Shown here: positions 54,301 to 62,206 of the stretch, one piece after another
Layout of the letters: the number at the start of each line of letters is the position of its first letter
How positions within the stretch are numbered: the stretch's first letter is position 1
From: JAVJQS01 sp040218815
GTDB lineage: Bacteria > Bacteroidota > Bacteroidia > Flavobacteriales_E > Vicingaceae
DNA: 64,000 nt
Direction of reading: 5' to 3'
Assembly: GCA_040218815.1 (NCBI GenBank)
Contig: JAVJQS010000004.1
Span: forward strand, 785,662-849,661
Translations under genes and position numbers: made by a program
The notes under the pieces: model-generated
Told to the model about the DNA's origin: nothing
The model's database searches: none
What the model saw: the letters and a program-made list of their open reading frames with translations, nothing else

Positions 54301-54480
54301 AATTGTTTCATTTTCATAAATGAATGGTATACCTGTACAATCTCTATATACTGTCATGTGAAAAATATACTTCCCGGTGGGTAAGCAGGTCCAACCCATC
54401 TCACCCCCGAGAATGTGAGAGGCTTTTGAAGTTTTGATGAGAGAAAATAGAATCAGAGATAAGAGTAGAAATTTTTTCAT
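51397..54480 (-). CDS. Large secreted T9SS protein (1027 aa), paralogue 2
   Basis: It has the same layout as the neighbouring 813-residue gene: a signal peptide, the SHILGGEMGWTCLPTGKYIF opening and the SSCCRPVDIVNV segment. A central FN3-like part follows. Three modules of about 70 residues come next, with the pattern YQWxNC...I.GA...Y...DTGxYAVI.....DTSxC (about 755-955), against one in the paralogue. The T9SS type A domain begins VYPNPTNEKLSIRL. The last about 25 residues (GIYFIQLTNQAGERANFKVV) are nearly identical to the neighbour. The pair arose by tandem duplication and then gained or lost modules. Confidence 0.85.
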   Translation of the reverse strand: MKKFLLLSLILFSLIKTSKASHILGGEMGWTCLPTGKYIFHMTVYRDCTGIPFIYENETIIIEGTPLPKGLAGNAFDKITIKPDSLRWNTENNGDISPKCSDLYDNGYSCANSDRGSVQQFFYRSDPITLAGQPNAAGWRFYWESSCCRPVDIVNVTTTGTTLLRAGMYRVPGSNDKDPCIDSSPQFSAYPTAIFCRGVEVNYNHNVIDTDLDSLVYSWDRPINPPFSSPVLLNYKNGFSPNNPTPDASFDSRNIPSTIDAATGQVKMAVYNGINTRRYITVSKVESYREGAKIAEVFREIPISVLSCPSLPNQKVNSQPKAVINGDTTLAYTVNVTAGQLIDIPIEVVDKDYWDSSNTKEQVLSLQPEGLLFSRDRKMPTPCQVTYGAGQNLFVEPCAYLEKLTPSLDTTLNPPRYQIKDTSDIRTNFIWQTDCSHLQGKTGLPGTNEAIFNFIFNIQDDACPIPGSIAPTLTVQLRDPVPLTAPIMKGIDVDLKGEITYQWVPPVDSAFTFEKYIVEEATTLNGIDPPTWNNLNNNLKEFQQEKKNVYFQLFFNVNPLDPTSPRNILNKRWNRDWYMRMRAVSGCTNDVESKNSDPVRVMELETTGVDDSLNSSNQRVNLEWNSPKADSAETYDYFKYEAKTRYYIWQSDSITLASLSDSSNWYLRDSTYSTQKEISSNVCGNYAAFRIEARDTVVTWKQGSNFDSPIDSLDTLTFSTFSIIDTVFLNYSKPTVQRIGPELLNTDYPADSYQWIDCNTNSLIANANSRDLTLLDTGKYAVITQNASCRDTSNCLEVLIALNNSIQKRGKDTLESLENVANYQWFNCNTKIIIPGANNQKYIATDTGKYAVIVSIFNYADTSKCLPVSLNLNDSIVLIGKDTLKSLDNDASYQWYNCGDKTIIPGAKKQTYVMTDTGYYAVIVSDFGYSDTSRCYPYFPIGLPKQSFQEGIVVYPNPTNEKLSIRLNKNYKNIQLRVISIHGQVVQEKLVSEQQLIELNLNGKAGIYFIQLTNQAGERANFKVVKQ

Positions 54481-54543
54481 AGAATTGGTTTAATAGTAAG
54501 ACTAGATTAAAATAAAATAGTTGCCTGAGCACGGAGTATTATT

Positions 54544-55143
54544 CTATTTTTTTTCCTTTATTTCCTCCCAAGTCTGATATAAGCTATCTTGTGAAGGCCG
54601 GTTGTTTGGAACTTCAGCCAAGGGCTCTACCGCCTCCCAGCTTGCTTTCATATCATTGGGCAATTGTTGATATAAGGCTGTGCCCTTGGTTTTCCAAGCA
54701 ATCATCTCATCACTCACAGCTTTAATTCGTTTTGCCGGGTTACCCACAATTAAACTTCGGGCTTCAAATTCTTCCTTTGCTTTTACAAAAGTCAAGGCTC
54801 CAATAATGCATTCGTCACCTATCACTGCTTCATCCATGATTACACTGTTCATGCCTACCAACACATTTTTGCCAATGTGGGCGCCATGAATGATAGCTCC
54901 ATGACCGATGTGTGCTCCTTCTTCTAAGCTAATAGTAATGCCTGGAAACATGTGAATGGTGCAATTCTCCTGCACATTACAACCATCTTTAATTACAATT
55001 CCTCCCCAGTCTCCACGTATTGCAGCACCTGGTCCTACATAAACATCTTTTCCGATTATTACATTTCCAGTAACCGATGCTTGCGGATGCACAAATGAAC
55101 TGGGATGAACAACTGGAGTGAAACCTTTGAAACTGTAAATCAA
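54544..55143 (-). CDS. paaY: PaaY-like hexapeptide-repeat thioesterase/acyltransferase family protein
   Basis: A 199-residue left-handed beta-helix protein of the gamma-carbonic-anhydrase-like family. Repeats such as GNVIIGKDVYVGPGAAIRGD and GAHIGHGAIIHGAHIGKNV supply His ligands. The C-terminal helix AWKTKGTALYQQLPNDM is typical of PaaY, a thioesterase tied to phenylacetate catabolism that removes dead-end CoA adducts. The start is TTG at 55141-55143. It clusters with PaaZ, an enoyl-CoA hydratase and a thiolase. A bare gamma-carbonic anhydrase is the alternative. Confidence 0.85.
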   Translation of the reverse strand: MIYSFKGFTPVVHPSSFVHPQASVTGNVIIGKDVYVGPGAAIRGDWGGIVIKDGCNVQENCTIHMFPGITISLEEGAHIGHGAIIHGAHIGKNVLVGMNSVIMDEAVIGDECIIGALTFVKAKEEFEARSLIVGNPAKRIKAVSDEMIAWKTKGTALYQQLPNDMKASWEAVEPLAEVPNNRPSQDSLYQTWEEIKEKK

Positions 55144-55253
55144 TCTTTAATTTTTAATTGTGAATATTTAATCCTTATATATTGAAAATTAAGGATTAAA
55201 AATTAAAATGTCCAATTACTAATGAATAATGACTAATGTTTTTAAAATAGCAG
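55144..55253. repeat. Short-word spacer
   Basis: TTAATTTTTAATTGTGAATATTTAATCC and ATTAAGGATTAAAAATTAAAA words, then AATTACTAATGAATAATGACTAATG. It lies between paaY and the four-helix-bundle gene. Confidence 0.5.
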
Positions 55254-55622
55254 TTAGGAATTCAATTTAGCTTTTAGTGTTCGTTGAATAGCTGTAATAA
55301 TTTTTAGCAATTCTTCGGCATCAATTAATAATTCCTTTCCAACTTTGTTGTTTACTTTCTCTAAATCAATCAACAATCTTAACCAATAATGTGATTCCCT
55401 TGCTTCCTTATATGCTATAGAAATTTTATGAAGAAAATCTTTATTTGATTGACCACCAATTGCCTCTTCAACATTTGCTCCAATTGAGGTTCCGGCTCTT
55501 AAGAGTTGTTTTGATAAAACATATTCCTTCTTCTCTAGTTGAATCTGAGTAACGATTCTAGCTATCTTCAAAGCAAAGGCATAGCTTTTTTCTTTTAATG
55601 GATTCTCTTTCTCTCGATACAT
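55254..55622 (-). CDS. Four-helix-bundle protein (S23/IVP family), intact copy
   Basis: A 122-residue helical protein. The core is LSKQLLRAGTSIGANVEEA, then IGGQSNKDFLHKISIAYKEA and RESHYWLRLLIDLEKV. This is a different S23 subfamily from the 46346 gene. A close but frameshifted relative is at 56474-56829. It lies inside the phenylacetate-type cluster between paaY and the hydratase gene. Short-word spacers lie before and after it (55623-55673 has AATTAGTCATTTGTAATTAGC words). No link of function to its neighbours is visible. Confidence 0.87.
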   Translation of the reverse strand: MYREKENPLKEKSYAFALKIARIVTQIQLEKKEYVLSKQLLRAGTSIGANVEEAIGGQSNKDFLHKISIAYKEARESHYWLRLLIDLEKVNNKVGKELLIDAEELLKIITAIQRTLKAKLNS

Positions 55623-55673
55623 AGCTCACAATAAACCCATTAGTAATTAGTCATTTGTAATTAGCAATTAAAA

Positions 55674-56426
55674 CTACGCGTATTTCGCTAAAATCTCCTT
55701 AGTATATTCACTCAATACCATTTTTCCGCTCAATTCTGCGCGTTTCTCTAGCAGGGTATCCCAATCTTCACAGCCTTCCCAAAATACTTTTTTCAATTGC
55801 TGCTGTGCTTCTGGATTTTTGGATAATAAATAGTTAGCTAAGTTTTCCACTGCTTGATCTAATTCTTCCGCATTGTCTAATACATCGGCATACAATCCTT
55901 TTTGTTTTGCCCAGGCTGCATCATAAAACTGATCTGCATTAATCGTAATTTGACTCATAGCAGATACTCCGATCTTTCTTTCTACAGCAGGTCCAACCAC
56001 AAAAGGGCCAATTCCAATGTTTAGCTCAGATAATTTGATGGAAGAAAACTTCGTTGCCATGCAATAATCAACTGCTGATGCTACTCCTACTCCACCACCA
56101 ACGGCTTTACCTTGAACTCTTCCAATAATTAATTTCGGACATTTTCGACAAGCATTAATTACGCGTGCAAAACCCATAAAAAACTCTTTTCCTGTTTCAT
56201 AATTATTAATTGAAATCAGTTCATCAAAACTTGCTCCAGCACAAAAAGTGCGCTCACCACCACTTTTTAATACAATTAACTTAACAGCATCATCTTTACC
56301 TGCTTCGGTTATTGTTTTTGCCAGCTTTGCTAAAATATCACTTGGTAGTGAATTGTGTTTGGGATGAAAGAATTCTATAGTGGCTAAACCATTTTCTTGC
56401 TTATCTATTTTTACGTATGCTTCCAT
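55674..56426 (-). CDS. Enoyl-CoA hydratase/isomerase family protein
   Basis: A 250-residue crotonase-fold enzyme. The CoA/oxyanion loops are GGERTFCAGASFDELISIN (about 55-73) and GKAVGGGVGVASAVDYCMAT (about 105-124). The usual second acidic residue position carries ELNIGIGPFVVGP. The context (PaaZ, thiolase, PaaY-like) points to ring-cleaved phenylacetyl-CoA or beta-oxidation steps, so a PaaF/PaaG-like role is likely, but I cannot choose between hydratase and isomerase. Confidence 0.88.
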   Translation of the reverse strand: MEAYVKIDKQENGLATIEFFHPKHNSLPSDILAKLAKTITEAGKDDAVKLIVLKSGGERTFCAGASFDELISINNYETGKEFFMGFARVINACRKCPKLIIGRVQGKAVGGGVGVASAVDYCMATKFSSIKLSELNIGIGPFVVGPAVERKIGVSAMSQITINADQFYDAAWAKQKGLYADVLDNAEELDQAVENLANYLLSKNPEAQQQLKKVFWEGCEDWDTLLEKRAELSGKMVLSEYTKEILAKYA

Positions 56427-56473
56427 ATTAAATTAAATTTCGAATTTGAGAATTACGAATCTCAAATTAATAT

Positions 56474-56829
56474 TTATGTGTTTTTGTTTCTTATTGTTTT
56501 TTGAATTGAGCCAAGGATTCTTAGAAGTTCATCTACTTTTTCTAATAATTCTTCTTTTTCGATATTCTCTATCAATCCGCTATCTCCCATTAATCGAATC
56601 CAAGAGATTCCCTTGCCTCCTTATATGCGATAGAAACCTTATGCAGAAAATCTTTATTTGATTGGCCACCAATAGCTTCTTCCATATTTGCACCGATAGA
56701 AGTTCCCGACCTTAATAGCTGCTTACTTAGGATATATTCCTTCTTATCTTTTTGGATAGAAAAACATAACTTAACTGCTATTAAAGCAAATTCATAACTT
56801 TTATCTAGAGCAGGATTATTCGTTTTCAT
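56474..56829 (-). pseudogene. Frameshifted four-helix-bundle gene
   Basis: A second copy of the 55254-type S23 gene. The first 76 codons read LSKQLLRSGTSIGANMEEA and NKDFLHKVSIAYKEARES, then run into a stop (56590). Removing one AG from AGAG (56603-56606 on the plus strand) restores the frame. The rest then reads ESWIRLMGDSGLIENIEKEE...ILGSIQKTIRNKN and ends at TAA 56474-56476, matching the intact paralogue (RESHYWLRLLIDLEK... IQRTLKAK). It is a recent lesion by dinucleotide duplication, unless it is a sequencing error. Confidence 0.8.
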
Positions 56830-56923
56830 ATAATATTATTTGAAAAATAAAGAGACTTCTTCAATTCATAATTCCCAGATTTGTAATTCGTAATTACAAT
56901 TTTCTATTCTTTAAAATGAGAAT
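56830..56923. repeat. Short-word spacer
   Basis: AATTCATAATTCCCAGATTTGTAATTCGTAATTACAATT-like drifting words between paaZ and the frameshifted S23 copy. The 47-bp spacer 56427-56473 on its other side is of the same kind (AATTTCGAATTTGAGAATTACGAATC). Confidence 0.5.
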
Positions 56924-59416
56924 TTAAAGAATAGAAAATTGCTCAAAATGATGGTTAAAATGCTTTCTGTTTAACAAGTCCCAATGGTCTTTATCTAGCT
57001 CACCAAACACTGCATTGGCAGCTGTAGCTTCAGGGTTTTCCTTGTAATAAAGTTCATACTCATCCCAAGCCTTCAACAGCTCTTCTTTGGCTTGCTGCAA
57101 GTCTTCAAACCTCAATTCATCCGTTTTACCCTTTGGTAACATTGGCGCTTGAAAGTTCTTGGGCATCGCTCGATAATTAAATAAACTATCCTGATATTTC
57201 TCCAATTGCTCCTCTGGCGTGGAAACATCAAGTTTTATTTTGTTCGTAGCTGCTTCAAAGCCCGCTGTAAGATGCTCTAGCATATGTTGTGGAGTCATTA
57301 TCCCCCACTGTGCTTTCGTATCCTCTTTCAATTTTGATAAATACCCTTCAACATTATCTCGAGTAATTTCTTTAAAAGGACTTTTCTTAGCTACCATAGT
57401 AAGTACTGTGGCTATAGCTACTTTTTCATCATCTTGATCAAACACTTCTACAAACCACTTTACTACTCCTGAAGGAAATTGCTTTCCTCTTACATCTCTA
57501 TCGCGCTTTTCTTGACAAGTTAGACGAACATAAATGGTATCGTTATGATAAATAGGACGCATGAAACGACAAGAATCTAAGCCATAGTTTGCTGCCACTG
57601 GCCCTTTATTAGGATACACAAATAATCCCGCTGCTGCAGAAAGTATAAAATAACCATGAGCAGCTCTGCGTTCGAAAATAGTATGACTTAAGGAAGTAAT
57701 ATCCGTGTGAGCATAAAAATGGTCCCAAGATAGGTTTGCAAAATTGGCGATCTCCGAGTCGGTAATTGTTCTTCGGTGTGTTTTCAAGGACATACCCGCT
57801 TCTATGTCTTCAAAATGGTACTTGAATGGATGATGTTCTGGCTCCTTATACTTAGCACCTGCTTGATAAATACCAGTTATTTCAGTAATCGTAGTTGGTG
57901 ATCCTTGAATAGCACAACGCTGCAGATAGTGTTTCACACCTCGCATACCTCCCATTTCTTCTCCTCCTCCTGCTCTACCAGGTCCTCCATGAACTAAGGT
58001 TGGTAGTGGAGAACCATGACCGGTACTTTGTTTTGCTGAATCTCTATTCAACACCAGAATTCTACCATGATGAGAAGCTGCCCCAACCGTAAATTCTGTA
58101 GCTATTTTATCATCAGCTGTAGCGATAGAAGCACATAATGAGCCTTTTCCCATTTGCGCTAATTCAATAGCTTCTTCTGTTGTTTTATAGGGCATTATAG
58201 TACTTACAGGACCAAAAGCTTCAATTTCGTGAACGCCTAAATTTTTATGTGGATGTTTTTCCAACATCAAAATCGGACTTAAAAACGCCCCTTTTTTAGC
58301 ATCTGCTCCGTTTACTTCTACTTTGTTGACATCTCCAAATACGATGTCTGCCGTTTTGCTCAGCTCAGCAACTCGCTCTCTAACTTCTTTTACCTGATCC
58401 ATGCTCACCAGTGCTCCCATGCGGGTTTCCTTTAATGCAGGGTCACCTATGGCTACTCTGCCTAAGCTTTTTCCCAAGGCAATTTGAACATCTTCCACAT
58501 ATTTCTCCGGCACCATTATTCGGCGAATGGCCGTACATTTTTGACCGCATTTTACTGTCATTTCCGTTTTAACTTCACGAATAAACAGCTTAAATTCTGG
58601 GGTACCTGGAGCGGCGTCTAATCCTAAAACAGAGCAATTTAATGAATCAGCCTCCATATTAAATGGCACTGCCTCTTCGTTAATTCTAGGGTTCGACTTC
58701 AACATTCTACCCGTATCAGCTGAACCGGTAAAAGTTACAATATCTTGAGATTCTACTGTGTCTAAAATACCTCTTGCAGATCCACAAATCAACTGCAGCG
58801 CCCCTTCGGGCAATATTTTTGATGCAATAATTTCTCTTACAACAGCCTCTGTTAGAAATGAGGTATTCGTTGCTGGTTTTACTACAGCTGGGACTCCAGC
58901 CATCCAATTGACGGCGCACTTTTCCAACATTCCCCATACCGGGAAGTTAAAGGCGTTAATGTGCACAGCTACTCCTCTTTTGGGAACCATAATGTGATGT
59001 CCCATAAAGTCACCACCTCTTGAAAGGTCTATCCCTTCTCCATCTACATGATAGGGCTTATTGGGAAACTCTCTACGCAAGGAAGCATTGGCAAATAAAT
59101 TACCGAAACCACCCTCAATATCGATCCACGAGTCCAATTTTGTTGCACCGGTCTTAAAACTTATTTCGTAAAATTTCTTTTTATTTTTCATAAGGTGCAG
59201 GCCCAATTTCTTGAGCATCATTCCCCGTTCTTGAAAAGTCATTTTGCGTAAAGCTGGATTTCCTACTTTCCTTCCGTAATCAAGAATATCACCAAAGTCT
59301 AATCCTTTTGTAGTCGCTACGGCAACTTCTTCGCCATTCACTGCATTATAAAGCGGACTGCCTTCGCCATCACCTGTTACCCAGTTTCCTTGTACGTAGT
59401 TTTCTAATTTTAACAT
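56924..59416 (-). CDS. paaZ: PaaZ-type oxepin-CoA hydrolase/aldehyde dehydrogenase with extra C-terminal DinB/DUF1569-like domain
   Basis: Opens the oxepin ring of phenylacetyl-CoA catabolism and oxidises the aldehyde. The aldehyde dehydrogenase part (about 1-510) has Glu255 and Cys294 (GQKCTAIRR). The MaoC-like hydratase (about 525-680) has Asp565 and His570 (WDHFYAHTD). E. coli PaaZ ends near 681. Here about 140 residues follow. They start with WGIMTPQHMLEHLTAGFEAA (704-723) and end NRKHFNHHFEQF, a pattern of DinB-like DUF1569 proteins with clustered His (711, 715, 819, 822, 823). The added domain's job is unknown. Confidence 0.92.
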   Translation of the reverse strand: MLKLENYVQGNWVTGDGEGSPLYNAVNGEEVAVATTKGLDFGDILDYGRKVGNPALRKMTFQERGMMLKKLGLHLMKNKKKFYEISFKTGATKLDSWIDIEGGFGNLFANASLRREFPNKPYHVDGEGIDLSRGGDFMGHHIMVPKRGVAVHINAFNFPVWGMLEKCAVNWMAGVPAVVKPATNTSFLTEAVVREIIASKILPEGALQLICGSARGILDTVESQDIVTFTGSADTGRMLKSNPRINEEAVPFNMEADSLNCSVLGLDAAPGTPEFKLFIREVKTEMTVKCGQKCTAIRRIMVPEKYVEDVQIALGKSLGRVAIGDPALKETRMGALVSMDQVKEVRERVAELSKTADIVFGDVNKVEVNGADAKKGAFLSPILMLEKHPHKNLGVHEIEAFGPVSTIMPYKTTEEAIELAQMGKGSLCASIATADDKIATEFTVGAASHHGRILVLNRDSAKQSTGHGSPLPTLVHGGPGRAGGGEEMGGMRGVKHYLQRCAIQGSPTTITEITGIYQAGAKYKEPEHHPFKYHFEDIEAGMSLKTHRRTITDSEIANFANLSWDHFYAHTDITSLSHTIFERRAAHGYFILSAAAGLFVYPNKGPVAANYGLDSCRFMRPIYHNDTIYVRLTCQEKRDRDVRGKQFPSGVVKWFVEVFDQDDEKVAIATVLTMVAKKSPFKEITRDNVEGYLSKLKEDTKAQWGIMTPQHMLEHLTAGFEAATNKIKLDVSTPEEQLEKYQDSLFNYRAMPKNFQAPMLPKGKTDELRFEDLQQAKEELLKAWDEYELYYKENPEATAANAVFGELDKDHWDLLNRKHFNHHFEQFSIL

Positions 59417-59494
59417 GCTAATCTTTAATTTTTAGTTTTAAATTTTTAATCTCTAATCCTAGAATTTTAACAATTAAGGATTAAAAACTAAAAA
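59417..59494. repeat. Short-word spacer
   Basis: TTTAATTTTTAGTTTTAAATTTTTAATC and ATTAAGGATTAAAAACTAAAA words between the thiolase and paaZ genes. It is similar to the spacer at 55144-55253. Confidence 0.5.
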
Positions 59495-60709
59495 TTAACA
59501 ATTTGGATTCTCAATAATCGTCGCATAGCCTTGACCCACTCCAACACACATGGTGGCTAAAGCATAACGTTTGCCCGTCTTTTGCAACTCCAAAGCTGCG
59601 GAATGTAATATTCGAGTTCCTGTAACTCCAAGCGGATGTCCTATAGCAATGGCTCCACCGTTTGGATTAATTCGTGGATCATCATCTGCTAATCCTAAAG
59701 CCCTTGTGCAAGCTAAAGCCTGAGCTGCAAATGCCTCATTCAACTCAATAATATCTATATCATCTAGCGTTAATCCTGCGCGCTCTAGCGCTTTATTTGT
59801 AGCACCAACGGGGCCAATCCCCATTATTCTTGGTTCTACTCCTACAACCGCTGAACTCACAATCCGAGCTAAGGGGGTTAAGTTGTAATTTTTAACAGCA
59901 TCTTCTGAAGCTACTATTGTTGCTGCTGCGCCATCGTTTAATCCAGAAGCATTTCCTGCAGTAACCGTACCTCCTTCTCGGCGAAAAGCAGGACGAAGAT
60001 TCGATAGCGTTTCTACTGTTGTTCCAGGACGTATAAATTCATCTTTATCAAACTTAATAGGATCTTTTTTGCGCTGTGGAATGTCAACCGCGATAATTTC
60101 TACTGCTAGGCGTCCACTTTTTTGAGCTTGTTCAGCTTTTTGCTGCGACCATGCTGCAAATTTATCTTGATCTTCTCTGCTAATATTATATTGATCCACC
60201 AAGTTTTCTGCTGTCTCGCCCATGGCATCAGTGCCAAAAATATCTTTCATCTTCTTGTTGACAAATCTCCATCCAAAACTGCTGTCGTGCATTTGTGCAT
60301 CACGACCAAAGGGACTTGAAGTTTTTGAAATTACCCACGGACCCCGAGTCATGTGTTCAACTCCACCGGCAATAAAAACATCACCTTCACCAGTTTTAAT
60401 GGCTCGGTTAGCTTGAACTATGGCCGACATACCCGAAGAACATAAACGATTTATAGTTTCACCTGGAACGGTAAAGGGCAAGCCTGCTAATAATAAGGCC
60501 ATTCGCGCCACATTTCGGTTATCCTCCCCTGCTTGGTTGGCACAGCCTAAAATAACATCTTCATATGCTTCCTTTGGTATGGATGGATTCCGTTTTACAA
60601 TTTCTTCTAAAACTATTGCTGCCATATCATCTGTTCTTATCGGCGACAGCGTACCTGTAAATTTTCCAATTGGTGTCCGAATACCATCAATAATATATGC
60701 TTCCTTCAT
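59495..60709 (-). CDS. Acetyl-CoA acyltransferase (3-oxoadipyl-CoA thiolase-like)
   Basis: A 404-residue thiolase. The nucleophile is Cys90 (NRLCSSGMSA), His358 is in AIAIGHPLG and Cys388 in TMCVGVGQG. The start MKEAYIIDGIRTPIGKFTGT and the SPIRTDDMAA stretch resemble PcaF/PaaJ, which release succinyl-CoA and acetyl-CoA from 3-oxoadipyl-CoA at the end of phenylacetate breakdown. The PaaZ gene directly downstream supports this. A general beta-oxidation thiolase is the alternative, so no symbol is assigned. Confidence 0.9.
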   Translation of the reverse strand: MKEAYIIDGIRTPIGKFTGTLSPIRTDDMAAIVLEEIVKRNPSIPKEAYEDVILGCANQAGEDNRNVARMALLLAGLPFTVPGETINRLCSSGMSAIVQANRAIKTGEGDVFIAGGVEHMTRGPWVISKTSSPFGRDAQMHDSSFGWRFVNKKMKDIFGTDAMGETAENLVDQYNISREDQDKFAAWSQQKAEQAQKSGRLAVEIIAVDIPQRKKDPIKFDKDEFIRPGTTVETLSNLRPAFRREGGTVTAGNASGLNDGAAATIVASEDAVKNYNLTPLARIVSSAVVGVEPRIMGIGPVGATNKALERAGLTLDDIDIIELNEAFAAQALACTRALGLADDDPRINPNGGAIAIGHPLGVTGTRILHSAALELQKTGKRYALATMCVGVGQGYATIIENPNC

Positions 60710-60818
60710 GCTCTATTTCTCTAATTTTTATTGAAGCATAAAGGTAAAAATTTAAAACTGGTGAATCGAATATTTAAATTTATTTAAAGCTTTACAAAAA
60801 ACCTTACTTTCATTTCAA

Positions 60819-60826
60819 TAGCTTTG
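60819..60826 (+). promoter_or_regulatory. -7 box upstream of the Mpl-like gene
   Basis: TAGCTTTG is an exact TAnnTTTG match 21 bp before the ATG at 60848. The region about 20 nt further up has TTTA, not TTTG, so the -33 part is weak. Confidence 0.4.
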
Positions 60827-60847
60827 GGTCTAAATATTATATAAAAC

Positions 60848-62206
60848 ATGCGTGTACACTTTATAGCAATTGGCGGAAGCGCCATGCACAACATGGCAAT
60901 TGCCTTACACAAAAAAGGATTCGAGGTTAGTGGCTCAGATGATGAAATATTTGAACCTTCAAAAGGGCGATTAGAAAAGTACGGTTTACTGCCCAAAAAA
61001 ATTGGTTGGGACCCTGACTATATTAATGACTCGATTGATGCCATAATTTTAGGCATGCATGCTAAACAAGATAATCCAGAGCTTAAGAGGGCTCAAGAAT
61101 TAGGGCTAAAAATTTACTCCTACCCAGAATATATTTACGAGCAATCTAGAGATAAAAAACGTGTCGTTATTGGTGGCAGTCATGGTAAAACCTCCATTAC
61201 TTCAATGATTCTGCATGTCTTGCAATTTCAAAAAATAGATTTTGATTACATGGTAGGTGCGCAACTCGAAGGCTTCGAAACGATGGTGAGTTTAAGTGAT
61301 GCACCTCTTATAATTATTGAAGGAGATGAATACCTTTCTTCTCCAATAGATCGACGTCCAAAATTCTTATGGTACAAACCAGATGTGGCGGTAATTAGTG
61401 GAATTGCTTGGGACCACATTAATGTATTCCCCACTTTTGAAAACTATGTTGAGCAATTCCAACTCTTCATAGATTCAATTAGTGAAAAAGGGCAATTGAT
61501 CTATTATGAGGGTGATGAAACACTGAATGAACTAGTTTCTGAATCAAAATCAAGCAGTCAAAAAATTAATTATAAAGCCCATGAACATGAAATAAAAGAT
61601 GGTATCACTTTTCTTAAGAAAAACGACCATCAAATTAAAGTAGGGATTTTTGGTGATCACAACTTGCAAAACTTGAATGCAGCCTTATTGGTTTGTGAAG
61701 CATTGGGTATTAATAGCAACGATTTTTATGAAGCCATTCAGTCATTTGGAGGCGCTGCAAAACGCTTAGAGCTTATTGCTAAAAACAAACACTCTTTAGT
61801 GTATAAAGATTATGCGCATTCACCAAGTAAATTAAAGGCCACTACACAGGCTGTGAAAAAACAATATCCAAATAAGAAACTAATTGCTTGTATGGAGCTG
61901 CACACCTTTAGTAGCTTAAATAAGGAATTTCTTCAGGAGTACTCAGGCGCTATGTCTGCCGCCGATGAGGCAGTGGTATATTTCAATCCAAAAGCTATAG
62001 AACACAAAGGTTTGGACTCCATATCTAAAGCTGAAGTAGAATCGGCATTTAGGCCTTCACTTGTTAGGGTTTATGATCAATCTGAAACGGTAAAGCAATT
62101 CTTGGAAGGGAATAAACTTGAAAACGCTGTTTTACTGCTTATGACTTCCGGAAACTTTGATGGTATAGATTTGAATAAGTTAGGAGAGTCTTTAATTGAC
62201 GATTGA
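60848..62206 (+). CDS. mpl: UDP-N-acetylmuramate:L-alanyl-gamma-D-glutamyl-meso-diaminopimelate ligase-like protein
   Basis: A Mur-ligase-family enzyme that re-attaches recycled cell-wall tripeptide to UDP-MurNAc. The N-terminal VHFIAIGGSAMHNMAIALHK and SGSDDEIFEPS, and the P-loop GGSHGKTS (109-116), match Mpl better than MurC. The 452 residues fit. The central domain has EGDEYLSSPIDRRPKF, and the C-terminal domain has YKDYAHSPSKLKAT. It is a single gene. Together with the GH3-hydrolase fusion at 6.4-9.4 kb it fits active peptidoglycan recycling. Confidence 0.9.
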   Translation: MRVHFIAIGGSAMHNMAIALHKKGFEVSGSDDEIFEPSKGRLEKYGLLPKKIGWDPDYINDSIDAIILGMHAKQDNPELKRAQELGLKIYSYPEYIYEQSRDKKRVVIGGSHGKTSITSMILHVLQFQKIDFDYMVGAQLEGFETMVSLSDAPLIIIEGDEYLSSPIDRRPKFLWYKPDVAVISGIAWDHINVFPTFENYVEQFQLFIDSISEKGQLIYYEGDETLNELVSESKSSSQKINYKAHEHEIKDGITFLKKNDHQIKVGIFGDHNLQNLNAALLVCEALGINSNDFYEAIQSFGGAAKRLELIAKNKHSLVYKDYAHSPSKLKATTQAVKKQYPNKKLIACMELHTFSSLNKEFLQEYSGAMSAADEAVVYFNPKAIEHKGLDSISKAEVESAFRPSLVRVYDQSETVKQFLEGNKLENAVLLLMTSGNFDGIDLNKLGESLIDD

